This document shows, one piece after another, positions 1 to 13,500 of a stretch of 64,000 nucleotides of DNA. The translations under genes and the position numbers were made by a program. The stretch is from Marasmius tenuissimus (taxonomy: Eukaryota > Basidiomycota > Agaricomycetes > Agaricales > Marasmiaceae): positions 1,550,001-1,614,000 of the forward strand of contig JAQOTA010000046.1 in assembly GCA_029532415.1 (NCBI GenBank). Direction: 5' to 3'. Every line of letters begins with the position of its first letter. The first letter of the stretch is position 1. The notes beneath the pieces are model-generated. The model saw only the letters and a program-made list of their open reading frames with translations. It ran no database searches and was not told the origin of the DNA.

Positions 1-1002
1 TCTTTTCGGTACATTTCTTATTGATTGTGAGTTGCTTGAACATGAGTTGCCTACAGGTATGCTGGCTCAAGTTGTAAGAATTTTGATTCTTTGGGTGTCC
101 CAAAACCCCGAACCGGCGGCAGGCAAAGTTGCATGTCCAGTTGAACATCTCTCACGCTCTACTTCCACATCACTCCTGAGCTTGACCATCGACCATCGAC
201 TAGGGTCCCAGTATCTCTGAGTATGGGTCTCCTCTCAAACTTCTAGGACAGTGGAATCTGGTTCATGCAGCAGAATTCACTTCACCAACGAGGATGGCAG
301 CCCTACAAGTCGCGCGATACTAAGTAAAGCCATCCACCGTTTACCATGCACATTGCGAACACTTACCCTCTATAACTCTCGCCCGACAACCTTTTATCTC
401 GATGAATAGAGGTCATATCTACGGTCTTACTGTGCTATTGTGGAGGATTGGCCGATGAATGTCCAAGCTGGTAGGTGGGACAATTCAACCACCGCCCCGT
501 TCACAGCTTCCTTGTCTGCATTTAGTAACTGCCCTGATCAAGTCCTAATTCGCAAAAAATCTCTGGTCAAAGCTGACGGCGACTTGAGGCATCTGGTATA
601 ATCAGTATTTCCTATGGCCAACGTCCGGAGAAGCTGTTCTGCTCAACCGACACGCTCCGAAGTAATGTACGCGACGAGTCATCGGATGTCCAGTTATGGA
701 AGGCGTTTCGCGTTCACCTACTTGTTCTGGTATAGATGAGAGGGCTCATAACTCAAGAGACCGTTATTCTTTATCTTTACTTTGTCTCAATGGCGGTCCA
801 AAAGGTATTGAGGTCGATGTCGGTGACGATGAGGGGAGTCATTCTCTCGTCGCTGGTCAAAGCGGATGGAGGATGCGGCGGGGTACAAAAGGCACTGGTA
901 GCTCGACTCTCTAACTCATTGAAGTTGTGAACCCAGCCGTCCATCCCATCAGGATCCCTCGAACCTCACAAGACAATCCGTATCCAAATACAAGTCGCTA
1001 TT
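1..1002. other. No supported gene, left edge
   Basis: I see no recognisable protein, RNA gene or element here. The open frames are short (62-105 codons), overlap one another on several frames and show no family motif. The last part probably holds the promoter and 5' leader of the small gene that starts at 1003. No clear TATA box was found in front of that gene. Confidence 0.4.
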
Positions 1003-1819
1003 ATGCCCAGAGATTCCAAGAAACCTGCAACTTCAGGAGGTACATTCTTCTCCGGTGTATGTGCATAGATTCGGACTTACAATTCATGCCTGCAGGCTCG
1101 AGGTCCAAGAACCAACTTAGATTCATAGCTAACAATACGCCAGACACAATGGCGATGAGGGATTCTCGAGTGTTTAAAAGTGAGTATTACACCGTACTAT
1201 GTGATAGTTTTTGTGCCGAAACTGACTCACTACGGCCTAACTAGCTGGAGACGAGGAAGGAAAACCGAACCCCAAATTCCGCTATTCAGTTCCGAAGACT
1301 CCTAATCATCATCGGGAGGACCACATCCCGACATCACATTCCGTCCAGTCTCATGCACAATCTTCGTACAATCCCCGATCCGAATTTACTACCAGTAGTA
1401 TGCCTCCGCCGAGCTGGCATCAGCAAGCACAGGCACACTCAATGTCTACCCCGTCTCAAACTCACGGGAATCACGGAACCGAGTACCCATACTCTCAGCA
1501 AAGATTTCACTCTCATGCGCCGGCTTATTATCAACAGCCAGACCCAAGGTACTCGACCCAGCAAATGCAGCATCAAGGACTTGAGCAAGTTCATCTGCAT
1601 TATGAGCAACAAGCCCAATATCAACATCAAGGCCACGGAGGGACATACTCACATGCTTCAACTTTTCCGTCGCCGAATTCCCAGTATTATCCGCTATCAG
1701 GCGGCTCTGGTAGCCCCACATATCCAAATTCCAGTCCTAACGCTCGCTATCCTAGCTCTGGAGGCTCTTCTGCACGATACCCTCGCCACACTGGTGGCTC
1801 AGGTGGACCTTACATGTAA
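1003..1819 (+). CDS. Hypothetical Gln/His/Ser-rich low-complexity protein, 231 aa
   Basis: I do not recognise a family. The proposed model has three exons, 1003-1039, 1096-1179 and 1245-1819, with GT-AG introns of 56 and 65 nt; the phases close to 231 residues ending in TAA at 1817-1819. The ATG at 1003 opens a short basic N-terminus (MPRDSKKP). The middle carries a hydrophilic stretch with NPKFRYSVPK. From about residue 90 on the protein is dominated by Gln, His, Tyr, Ser and Pro, and it ends in short Gly-Ser-rich near-repeats (GGSGSP, GGSSAR, GGSGGPYM). No signal peptide or membrane segment is visible. The composition suggests a disordered protein, perhaps nuclear or RNA-associated, but that is inference. 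The last exon is well supported by its long open frame; the first exons are less certain. Confidence 0.55.
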
Positions 1820-4800
1820 TTTTGAAACTGAACGTGTTGACCGTCGCTCCCTGAATAGTCGACTGAAATCATGTGAAGTATTGCGAAAATATCGGGGGAG
1901 CGGGTCTATGTTGGAACTTGGAAGGGCTTCATGAGCCCCGTATTACTACTCTATATTTAATCTTCCCTATTTCGAGCAACTTATTCTAGTATCTACCTAG
2001 TATATTTCCTGGACTTTTATTTAGGACTCCCTGCTTCGTCGGTGCTTTGTACTTCCCGATTTTGTATTGAACGCCTGGCTCTCGACATGTTACGATACAA
2101 GCTGCCCATTTGAATATATTTGGGATCTATCAGAACGTTTGCGTTTTTAGCTTCGTAGGCGGAGCTGAAGTGCCTCAGCGGCAGGCAAAAGATCGCGCCC
2201 GCCGGTAAGATGATCATGACACGTTCCACGACTTCTTTGATCTCTAACGGCCCCGGGCCATCTACACTCAAAGATGAGTCCAACCATCATATATCGAAAA
2301 GGCTTGAAGAGATAGTGCCGCCAAGTCTAATAGTAGGTATACCCATCTATCATCACTTTTTCTAACGCCGACAACAGGAGACAAAAATACCTCTTCAGGG
2401 CGATTCATTGACGTCGTTTTGTGCTCTTTCGTCTCCCTAACTCATGTTTCTCGGAATCTGGAACACTCTGGGCTGTTCATTCTCGAGGGCCTGGCCTTGT
2501 CAACAAAACTCACGTCTCGAGAGTCTGGGCTCTGAACATTCAAATACTAGGGGAAAACCTCCTCGAGGCGGACCGAGTCGAGCCCGGGGATTCATCGAGG
2601 CGCGAGGTTAACAGTCTCTGTATTCGACGACGTACTTCCGGAAAAGCAGCCTGGAATCAAGCAGAGGTTGCAAGGGGTTGTAAGACCGGCCCATACTATA
2701 ACCCATCGATTGTCTGGGCCCCGTTGTTTAAATGAATCTCAAGAAGTCCGCCAAGTCGTGAAGCCCCGCTGGGACGGTAGACTTGTCAATAAACCTGAGC
2801 CAGTCCAAGCTGGAGCAGTTCGCATCCAATCACTATGAGGTAATTCCGAGCCCATCTTCGGAGTTCCAGTGGTTATTGGTTCCGAAGCTTTAAAACAGCG
2901 GGAGGCTGGAAGCCTACAAGCCAACGTGGGCCGTCTATATCGGTTTCCTAAACGTTTCGTTGATTGTGATTCAGCTTTCTGGACTCCAACAAACTCCGAA
3001 ATCTCCCGTTCCAGATCCCGTTTCAGTCTGCGTTGTACACGGTCTCCACGAGCCCTCAACGTTCATAGAAGCTTCGCAGGCCGTCACGATCGGCTCGTCA
3101 TACAGGCCTAGTCAAGCTCCGTGAGAGGAGCACGACGAGAAAATGTGGTACTCAGTCCCTAGAGTCAGGTTGTAGTGGAGAGAATGGCAAGGTATGAAGG
3201 TCGCCGACATTTCCGTATGGTGAAACTTGCATAAAACGCGTTGTTTCACTCAGATCACGGTATGTAATCAACGCCTGATGGTAATCAGTCCCCCCAAATT
3301 AAAAATGTTTCCCCGCACGGTTTTGTTTTTCTCTGGAATCAATACCACGCTCCCAGGCTCATCGACTAGGAGAGATTCTTACTCCACTTTTGACGTGGCC
3401 ACTTACCCCCATGCTCAGGAACGGCGGGATACGGAAGATTTGTTAATGTTACAAAGGGTCAGTGGTTTTGCCTTGATGGTCTATATAAGAGGGCCGTGCA
3501 AATGCCGATGGTTGAGATAGGTTATCCCACACTGCACACTGCGCCCTTTCCCACCCAGTAACCCTCCTCGCTGCACCAACACTCGCTCCTCACTTCAGTT
3601 GGAGACCACAACATGAGGCGGAAACGACTCTACAGCGATACTCTTTCTATACCCTTCCTTGCGGCCGCCAACCCCCACACTTTCGAAAGTCGCCCAGACT
3701 GCGACGACACAGTATACAGTCAGCGCCCACCGTCAGCAGGCTATAGTTCTCGTGATTCCTTGGGCGCGAACGTCGAAGCTGATGCCAATGGGCCTTCCTA
3801 TTCTACGGGAGGTAGATGACGCGCGCTGTAAGTGGTACAGGCGGCTTCGGGGACTGTGAGTATAGTCTTCCGTTTCAGCCGAATGCACAGTGTACTCATT
3901 TGAAGTATAGGAGCTTTCCCCGCCAGAGCATCACGCTTCTAGCGTCTTTGACTCTGAGAAAACTCAACATCTGGACGTCAGCAGTTAGAGGCTGTACCCA
4001 GTTGGGAAGGGAACAGGAGGTGTCCTATCATGAGCATCGATGAAACGGTGACTGTTGACCACAGTCATGGACATTTTGTGATATTACTCCGATGTATAAA
4101 CTGGTATTCAAAAACTGGCATCAAAAGGAACTAGATTGGACTTTGAATATACACGAACGCAATAATATACCCTTGAAACTCTCGCGAATGCTCCAGTCGC
4201 CTCGAACCCGGAGCTTCAGATGAACTGCGAGCCACGCAACGTCTGGTTGAGCTAGCGTAATCGACCTGCCCTGTCTCACACTCTCACGTCTCCACAACCG
4301 CCACCTAGGCTTTCTTTTCTTCTCGGAACTAATTAGAGTACGGAAAATACGTGGTCAGGCCCAATCCCACCGCAATTTTTTGGAGCCTGTGAGTATCGCT
4401 GAACGTATGCCGGATCTCCACGCGCCAAGCGTGCCACAGCACCGAGTACTGAGTCCTACCAGGAACATAAAGCTTCCTTTGAAAGCGACAGAAGGTGCGG
4501 CCAAGTACCGCTTCAGGATCTCCGGTGCTATTGTATGGTGCAAATGTCAGAGCTCATCTGAGTCAGTCCGGCTGATAGCTGGACCGGTGGGTGAGTTGGA
4601 ACTTTCTCGAATGCTGGACCTACAAGGACCTACAAGTTGAAGCAAACACGATATTGCTGAGTAATCCGAATCGCTTGTCTTTGTCGTCCCGTGTGTGTCT
4701 CTACTTGGAGTCTACGCTTTTCCCTATCTTCCCCACAACCCACGCCTTTTACGACGTGCAATACGAGCTTGATTTGCGAGATATGGCGTCGCTGTCATTC

Positions 4801-6206
4801 GAAAAAATCCGCTACAAAAGGAGCCTTATTTTCGCCTTTCTCGCTACCCACGGTAGGATGAATTTGAACATTCCGACACGATGTTTCTAATTCTTCTCAT
4901 ATAATATAGCTCTGCTCGGGATTTATATTACACCATTCCAATCGTCATACCTGCGATCTAGATTCCCAAGCGTCTCGATTCGTGATTGCAGTCGAGGCCT
5001 GCCAACGCGATGAGACCATAAACGTGCGAGTTTGGCCGCCCTTGCGGATTTATGCATTCCAAGATGAGGCCTAGCTTTGGGTGCGGATTATACGAACGTG
5101 TTGCACGGCTCAATGGCCTTCCTGAACATACAAATTCAGCCTATCGACATATTCTGCCTAAATCGGTGTCGCCTTGAACCGGAAATGTTAAGGTCAAACC
5201 GCAACATCTACATCGGGATTGACTGTTCGCAAAGGTTGCAAGCAACGGTGAGTGACCCAGCCATCGTTGAATTGCCAGGATCTTGACCTCGCTTTATAGT
5301 TTACGCTCAGTTCCACGCCTCGCCTGACGATATACGACGCCCCCGATGTGAATACAACCACCGCGCCTCAACTCCGTTCCACCAATTCGTTTGGCATGTC
5401 AGTGCACTGGGCTGGCTCGTGTGCAAAGCCTCCACAGGATTGCGGAGAACACAAACTCGAAGAGTGGACTCGCTCGGATCCGAGAGGCTGGCTTGTCAAA
5501 TCCACAGGAGGAACAGCGGTTCCAAGCCGTACCTGGTAAGAGTATTTGCGTCGTCGGTATCGCGTCATTAGGTTTTATACTGACTGAATACCCTCGCCTT
5601 CGCTCGGAACATTGAAGTCAGGCGCTCACAAATTTCTGGCCCAGTTGATGATTGCCCGACATCCTAGCACCATTGACCGTTTGTTGTCAATGTTTGTGCT
5701 CATCGATCGGTCTCTCGGTCGTAGTGACATTTAGAAACCTTCAAAGAAGCGGCGTCTCTGCCAGGGGGGTATAATCAACATCTCTAGTACCCAGGGCCCA
5801 CCGTCCATGTACTCCAGTCTCTCCTGGTCCTACTACCAAACGTTGCATGTGGCATTTTACCGTGATCGCAACATGTTCGCAGGCAGGAACGGGGATATCA
5901 GGTAAGCAAGGCCGAAGGACAATGAAGACTTTGGGAGGACAATAGACGATCATTTTTGATGGCTCTCTCTTGCTCCCTTCCCAATCAGCCTCTACACGCT
6001 TAATGCGGGTATGTAATGGGCCCATGGTTGTCGATTCAACACGGTCACGGACTGGTTTTTCAGTCATTGGAGTTGAACCCTCATCATCGGTTCATCTTGA
6101 ACCACATTCACCATCTTCAACCACACTTCTTTTTGACCGTCTTGCCTTCTCCTGCCTCCACTATACACATCTATCTCGCCGCTGCGGTTCCTCTATTTGT
6201 CTGTCG
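1820..6206. other. 4.4-kb stretch without a firm gene
   Basis: No family motif is visible on either strand. Two places are suggestive but unproven. A TATA-like TATATAAG at about 3483 precedes an open frame at 3613-3819 (68 codons, Ser/Asp-rich). A short frame starting at ATG 4783 can splice through a GT-AG pair (about 4852 to 4910) into another open stretch that ends near 5012. Neither gives a protein I recognise. The long frame beginning at 5970 is open only because it runs into the real gene that starts at 6207. Confidence 0.4.
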
Positions 6207-8096
6207 ATGATGTCTACGAATCTCCGCTCCGCTGTACTCGATAGCGACGTCGAGATGAACGATGTTAGTGTACGTCCTACCTCGTTCTCAATACTCTCCT
6301 GTGAACTAACAACATTCATATTCGTGCAGCATACGTCCTCGCATAGTTCGCCACAATCAAATTCATCTGCCCACCCTATTCTCGATGCTACTGCCGCCAC
6401 CACCGCTACCAACGATGTCATTCAGCCCCTCACTAGCAACTTGGAAAAATCGGGTATCAAAGTGATCGACTATGCCTTCCGGAATCTTCGCGTGCGGTCT
6501 TTGGGTGAGGCTGGGTCGACTTCGATGCCGATCCCAGACAACGATTCTACCTCTTCCTCAATGCCAGCAACGCCGGCGCAATCATCTCCACTGCATCTCC
6601 CCACTAGCTCCCTCATGGCTGACCTCCCCGACCTCCTCCCACCAACGATGGCAGTCATGTTCGCAAAACGAGACCTTGCTGCCTACGATTACTACATTTC
6701 GCGAGGGTCCACCGATGCTGTTGAGGACAAGGAGGATGACATACGTACAGAGGTCGGCGAGGATGCCACCACCAGTGCCAGCAACGCGACAAGCTACGGA
6801 AAGACAATAATGTTAATTGACAACAAAGACGTGACGTCTGCTTCTCCCCACCCCCTTCCTGCCGACTCACCTCCGGATGATCACTTCCGTTTTCTCTTTC
6901 CTGAAAACGTCACTCAACTACCACGTACACGGCCTATCCCTGGGTCTATCATCTTTCGATTACTCGGGATTCAGTGGCTGACGAGGGAGGAGTTGGAAAG
7001 GCAACTTCTCCCCATGGATTGGGAGGAATACGATGCGTACGTGAGGAAGATGGGGACCTTCAAGAGAGACATTGAGGAACGACTCGCAGCTTGGGGTTCG
7101 GCAATGTTTCGCCACATGCAAAGAGAAGGCAACGGGCGAATTGATATGGCTGCTTTCCAAACTCTCGTATCCGAGAAGTCTCGCTCGATTCTTCGGTTTG
7201 GGTTGAACGGAAAGGAGGAGCTGGGATATCCGTACCGTGTGATGTACAAAGAGCATCCGAGACTCGTCTATGTACCCGATCCTGAGGGTGTCTTGTCCAG
7301 GTCGAAGTACAGGGTGCCGGTGGCGATTCCGAGGGAGTTCGAGGAAGGGGAGGATAGGATGCTCGGAGTTGGGAGACCGCCAACGAGGGAGTATAGGAGG
7401 TTCTTGAGGGCGCATCATGCACTTGACTTGGAAGGTTGGGAGAGGAGATATGAGAAGCTACTTCCTCCGGTCCCGTCGAGTGGAATTCCTACGAGTGAGA
7501 AGGCGAAAGAGGCTGCGAGGAGGGTAACGAGTTGGATTAGAGGTACGAGGGGTGGAGAAGCGATGGATGTCGACGTCGATGGAGGGATGTCCATTGAGGC
7601 CGCTGGGACGCCGAAACCCAAGTCAGCTTCGCCGAGTCATGTGCCCCAGCTCCAAATGCCTCGGACACCCAAAGCCAATCCATCGAGAGCGTCATTGGGC
7701 TCGGTAAGGTCGTTGCAGCGTACTGGGACGTTGATGCTAGGGACGAGGGGTCAGTCACTTTTTCTGAACCCTCGTGTCATTGACTAGTGTTGACATGGTC
7801 TGCTTTCTCTAGGCATACTGAAGCCTTCCCCTTTACGGAAGCCGCTTTCTCCTCATCCCTCGTATGGCAACCTCCGCCTCGAGGGTGATAGTACCGGAGC
7901 TTCGAAGGGCGAGAAGACCTATTTTTTCACTTCAGGAGGGCAGGAATACACAGATATGGACACTGCTGGACCCTCGTCTGATACGGACAAAGCTAAGACG
8001 TGGCTTAACTCGAAGCGGCCGGGAGGCTCGGACGAAGCTGTCGACGATGAAGAGTTGAGGAGGAGGATAAAGAGGCGTAAGGTGATGCGAAAGTAA
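6207..8096 (+). CDS. Hypothetical protein, 588 aa, with basic nuclear-type C-terminus
   Basis: Proposed exons are 6207-6269, 6330-7749 and 7813-8096. The first intron (60 nt, GTACGT...GCAG) is a multiple of three, so retention would also stay in frame. The start is one of two adjacent ATGs at 6207/6210, followed by an acidic segment (DSDVEMND). The first 250 residues are Ser/Thr/Pro-rich. The central part (codons around 6950-7450) is better ordered, with IIFRLLGIQWLTREELE and DWEEYDAYVRK followed by many charged residues. The end is a basic cluster RRRIKRRKVMRK, a plausible nuclear localisation signal. The central IxxRLLxIxWxTxEE...DW pattern resembles the 574-aa protein at 35011-36794 (DRLLAIGWITDEEAKE...DVDW), so the two may be distant members of one fungal family. 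The function is unknown. Confidence 0.7.
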
Positions 8097-8420
8097 GATC
8101 ACAGGCGGACGGGCCTCTGTTAGTCGGGTGGTCGGGGGATGAGTCGGAACCATATGTTTGGGTTGCGTTTGTTTTCTCGACTTATTCATTCATGTTGAAG
8201 AGACTGAGGGACCTTGTTTCACTGTTGGTATTCTGTATACAAATCTTGTATGTAACATTTCGCATCGTATTCTAGGAAATTTGACAATGTATATTTGATG
8301 CTCGCGATACAGAAGCTCGGCAACGACTCAAAGCCACAGGGGGTCACAGCGATCGACACTCCTGACATGTGCTCGGAATCGTAAATCCCCTCCCAAAACA
8401 ATCTCCCAGTCCAATTGCGC

Positions 8421-9271
8421 TCAGATGCTGGCGGACAAGATCAACACCGTGGACCGAGCGAATACACGCGTTCTGAAATCCTGAATACGCCGTCGCCTTG
8501 TCCGAGGACAGTCCCTAGGACGAGAACGCGGACGATAGCGCCGATGTAAAACCGAAGACCTAAATTTGAATCGACTTCTGTCCAGCTGTTTCCTCATAAC
8601 ACCTCGCATACTATCCATTCTGCCCAAGAGCTCGGTTCTAGCAACCTCTTTAACCTCTTTCCCGTCTACCTGCTTGACGAGAAGTGAAGCGACGTGACTT
8701 TCCGTCTGCACAGACGATACAAACTCTATGTCGTGCTCAACCCGAGTATTGTAGTCGTTGGCGAGATGTTCACGGAGCATTCCTTCATGCCTATGTTGTC
8801 TCAGTACTATGCCGTTGATTTACCCCTTCAGGTTGATCAGCTATCCAACCAACGATTCGGAGAGAGAAACAACTGACAATGTTGATTCGAGCGTAGTCTC
8901 CATAGGTTCAAATACGTCAGTTTCCGCAACGTGCATAGGGTCCTCAGGCGAGGTCTGGCGAGGTGCAGATGCGCATAGATACGCATGGGCTATGGATCGC
9001 CTGCGGCTGCCTTAATGTCAGCGATAATCCCTCGTATACCATATAGCTCCATGGCCCTTGGCTGGAAGAGAGCTTAGTGAAACAGATGGAGCATGAATTC
9101 GAGACGCTTACATGTATACCATGTCCTCGTTGTCCAGTGAGATGTTTTGGTTGTTTGATGGTGCGAAGAGGAGAAACCCTGAAAAGTATGAGCGAATTGA
9201 AAGGCGGAGAGGAAAGTTTGGAATTGTCCGAGAGACCGGCGACAACAGGCCTGTAAGTGAGAGTGAGTCAA
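8421..9271 (-). CDS. Tentative minus-strand gene, exons not resolved
   Basis: Between the neighbouring plus-strand genes the minus strand has protein-like open segments, but I could not join them into one model. The clearest is an open frame at 8421-8780 whose first two thirds look coding: charged, helix-like, with LREHLANDYN, QVDGKEVKEVARTELLGRMD and MRGVMRKQLDRSRF. Its last third turns into an Arg-rich run that is probably out of frame, while another frame there reads a hydrophobic segment (FYIGAIVRVLVLGTVLG) that could be a membrane helix. Upstream, at about 8860-9010, a different frame has SPEDPMHVAETDVFEPME. The gene could be real with several introns, or it could be decayed. No function can be suggested. 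Confidence 0.28.
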
Positions 9272-9330
9272 GAGTGAAGCGGGCTATAGCAACTTACGAT
9301 AAGGGTGGATGCTATAGTGCGTTTAATTAA

Positions 9331-10556
9331 GGAGCATGAGCAGCAGAAAGATGTTGACTAGATTCTTCGAGAGGCATGTATTAAGCAAAAAAAAACCCAG
9401 CAATCCATGAAAGGAAGATGTTCACGAGTATGACTGTGGCCGCGCCGCTATAACCAAGACAGCAGCAGCTTGTCCATGGTTCAAATCTTCATCTACTTCG
9501 ACATCCTCCAAGCTCTTGACTGACCAAGTTATCGATGGCGAACGAACGATTCGAAATTCGAATTAAGTTCCTCGAAGCTAGTTCAAATGGTAGCTGAAAT
9601 TTGCTATTGCAAGTTCTACTGGGCGAGTGCGTAAAGCAATCGAGCGTGTGAAAGAGTCACGATGTAATGCTCCCAGTTTTTCCTGGCATTTGTAGAGGAG
9701 GAGGCGAGGAAACCAAAGGGATGTCATTGTCAGGGGGCTGGTTGTGTTGGTCCGATGTTGGATGTTGTGGGCGCGAATTATTAGGTGACCATGTCAGACT
9801 TATTTAGCGATAAAATTCCCACCCCTTCCATCTCTCCCGAACTCAACGATCACGCAACGCAAGCTGCCCTTGTGTGAATTCGAGGTGCGCAGAATCTTCG
9901 TAGGCCACTTCTTCTGGGGTAATAAGGTCTATAACAAGCCCATACAGGACACTTTGATGTACTCCCCCGGCGAAATCCTCAAAGGAACTCGCCCTGAATA
10001 CCCGCTGTCAGGACCCACTGCCAACCAGGAACTTCTAACGACGTGCTTGTTGCGACTACTGGATGGGGTTCGTTTTATTCATACAAAGCTCAAAGCAGGA
10101 CTCTCATTGTACTTCTCCAGGCGGAACGCGGTATTGTGGGCTCTTGTTCTCCTTCTCCAAAAAGGGAACATGGGATGTCCTTTTGTCTCCAAACAGGCAA
10201 CCGTATGAGACATTACCTTGGCCTTGTCAAAGATGAACAGTCTTGTTCGCTTTGATTATATCGGGCAGGAAACACAGAGAAGTGGGAAGTTTGGGGTCTC
10301 AGGGCGTCCCCCGTATTGATGAGGCGGCGTGAGATATGAAGCCTGAAGCCCGATTGCGAGCGATGCGTTGCGAGGCTTCCCGGTAAGGAACGCCACGACA
10401 GCTCGATCTGTGTTACAATTGGATCTGTCAACCCACTATGTAAATGGAACAGTGACAGTCCGAGACCTCCACAAACTCCCGGTTTTGCTCCCTCTAAGGT
10501 ATGTTCACTGACTCTCCCTGATATTGTCATTCTGATGCTCGAAATTAGGCCGGGCA
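9331..10556. other. Intergenic, upstream of the 1464-aa membrane protein
   Basis: No supported gene. A plus-strand frame at 9870-10208 (112 codons) has no motif and is not joined to anything by convincing splice sites. The last few hundred bases are presumably the promoter and leader of the gene starting at 10557. Confidence 0.4.
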
Positions 10557-13500
10557 ATGGCACAGACTCAAAATTTCGGTGACACTATATCCAACGGGAT
10601 CCAGGATATTGCCGCCCTTCTCCCTCTGCTGGGTACAGAGCAATGTGAACGCCACGTTGGGGAGGCACTCCAGAAAGGTTACCTTTATGCGGCCGCGACT
10701 CCCCTCTCGATTTTTGGCAGCCTCGGAGTAGTGAAGACTGCGTTTGCGACTTTCCTTGCGACAATGACAAAACCATTCTACGGGGGGAGCTGGCTAGACG
10801 ATGCTGGCTTTATTACAACGGGGTCGGTAGCATCTATGGTCACTCTTACTCCAGGAACGAAGCGATACGGCGCAGAAATTCAATTGGAGCGCCTAATGAA
10901 CGAGCAACACATCGACAATCCGGAGATGATATCGGGCATAGAGTGGTTTGGATGGAGGAAGGCTGGAGCAACAGGTATCGGGTTCTCGGTGCGTATTTCA
11001 GTACTAGTATTCCTCATTGCCTGATCAATGCTTCTCAGCGCCCAAATATATCCTGGAATTTCTGCCTCGTCCTAACATCAGCGCTGGCGTCGACATTCGC
11101 CCTCACGCCCTATGTATATCTCGCCCTTCACAATCAGGGGAACGCTCTCGCATGGCTTTTCCCCCTACTTCGTTCCTTCGGCTCCTTCTTGTGCGTAGTC
11201 TCCGTGCAGCTCGCTTTGCAGCTCCGAATACACCATATCACCTCGTCCAGTCTTCTCCTTATGAAGGCAAGATATCGACACCCCCTCTCCATCGGGGAGT
11301 CCATCCAGGAGCAGGACATGCTTTTGGAATCGCGGTTGATGACTCTCGCATCGGAGGCCGCTGAACAACGTACTTTGGATCTCGAGAAAGGCTCTGCAGC
11401 TGAGAAGCAGCCGCATGGATATGAAGCGGATATCACAACACCGCTCTCGGTCAGCCTTACCTTGGCCATCGTGCAGATTTCGCTGGTAGTAGGGATGGGG
11501 ATGATAGTGGCCGGTTATGTGGGGTGTTTTAACTTGGTCAGCCAAACGAGAGCGGAAAACGGTCCTTATGTCTGGTTTGGAGTGGAAGCGGTTCTCTCTA
11601 TCTTACGCGTCATTCTATGGGGGTCAAACCCCCTCTGGGATGAGAAGAACACCGGAATAGTTTTGCAGTTTGAACTACTCAATCAATCCCAACCTTACGC
11701 CCAGGATGCCGAGACCAAGGATTCGACTGAATCTCCTTTTGGACTCGATTCCACTTCTGAGCCAAGCTCAACTCTAACGAGTCAATCTCAGGAACCCGTG
11801 GCTGCCATTCCAGCTTTTCCCCTCGTCACCTCTCCGCACGCTCTTCACCGGCTGCTAGAAGACTCTCCGAGAAAGTATAGAGGCCAGGACACCGGGAGGG
11901 AGTCCTTTATTGCCCACAATGCGGAGGATTTTCTCGCCGCTGCCAGCCTATACGTCGGGCCGCTACGACGCATTGAAGCAGACGGCGTATCTATCTGCTA
12001 TGCGATCCTGGCAGAAGTTTCCCTTGAGAGCTCACAGAAGCTTCTTTGCGCGACCGTTATGCCACAGGGTGCCGGGTTGGACTCTATATCTTTCCTACTC
12101 AGCGGTGGCAAAGCCTGGCATTGCGCGTTTCGTTCTCATAGCCGGCACCTTACTCATTCGCGTGGTTTCGAAGTCACCCTCGACCAGCAGCTCGACATAG
12201 CCGAGGCAATGGCAGCTCTTGACAGTAAGACGCTTGACCGCATTATCGAATACTCGAATGCTTTGCTCCGCCAACTGATTGCGCAAGATGCGCCTCGTGA
12301 CCTTCACATGTCGTGGTCACTTATCCCCTCCTCTATGATCGCCTCGACTGCCGCAAATATCTGTGTTCCCCTGTCGCCTCTCGACCAGGAGTATATGCGA
12401 ATTGGCCAGTTATGCGACTTGAAGGGCGATCACTGTCTCATGAGGGGAAACGAGGCAGGTGGACTTTTCCCTACGGCGAGCCTCCCAAGCCGAATGGTCC
12501 GTAAATTTGCAGAGTATGTGTTGATGTTCGACAGCGCCATGCAGGAAATCTATCTCTGTATAATGGAGCAGCGCTTCGTAGAGCGTGCAGGCTTTCCCTA
12601 CCCCATCTCTCATTTCCTTGCGTTAGCATGGGTACAGAAGATGGAGGCGCGGCTGTCATCAGAAAGGGAAGCCGTTCTCGAGAGGACTGGTAGCGACGGG
12701 AATACACGGGAGTATAGCGAATCATGGGAATCCTTATGGAGTGGCATACGTTCGTTGAGGCTTCTTCCTGCGAATAGCCCGCTGTTGCGACGCTGGGAAG
12801 AGCTACTGACTCCGGTCATCAAAGGGTGTCCTGACGACTTTCTGCCTCTGCACAGGCTAAATGAGCTTACCCCATTTACCGGCGTAGATCATCTCTTGGG
12901 GGGTCTTGTCTCTCTTTTTCGGACGCACCTCCACACCTACCCTGAATTGGTCTGTTCAGTTGGCTCCTCCATCGAACGCCTTCACTCTAGACCGTCACCT
13001 CCCCGTTTCGGTCGCATCGATCCTGCTGGCCCCGGTTCTCCTTTTTTTTCTCCCCCATACACGTGCATAAGCTCTCCCGGCACAGCAGAGGCTTTCCCAG
13101 CACAGATTCACTTAGTAAAGATCCTGGCTTTATGTCATGGGTCCTACCCTGCTTGGGAGACGGTCTTTGGCATTCTATGTTCCCTGGAGTTATTACCGCC
13201 GACCCTCACAACACTGGTCCTCTCGAATTACCGTCTCACCCTTGACATGGCTTCTGATCTATTGACTCTCCTAAAAGAGAAACAGACCATTATCTTTGTC
13301 GTGTTCGACAGGTGCTATTCCCGCGACTTGGCTGCGCCGGTAGAGCTGAAGGAACTCATGCTAGAATTGAAGCCCGTCATCACTTCTAACCAGCAGGCGT
13401 GGAGGAGGAATGCATCCGCCCTCGCAACGCTTCACTATAGCTTCGGACTAGATTACGCTTTCGACTGGAAGGAGCAACAGGCCGAAGCAGAGGATCTATT

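Noticed and set aside
6960..7422. Long minus-strand frames of 92-152 codons
   Set aside because: They are antisense shadows of the 588-aa gene's main exon, whose sense frame is longer and ends in a coherent basic tail.
9870..10208. 112-codon frame upstream of the large membrane protein
   Set aside because: It has no motif, no supported splice partner and no upstream promoter signal, and its composition is close to the surrounding non-coding sequence.
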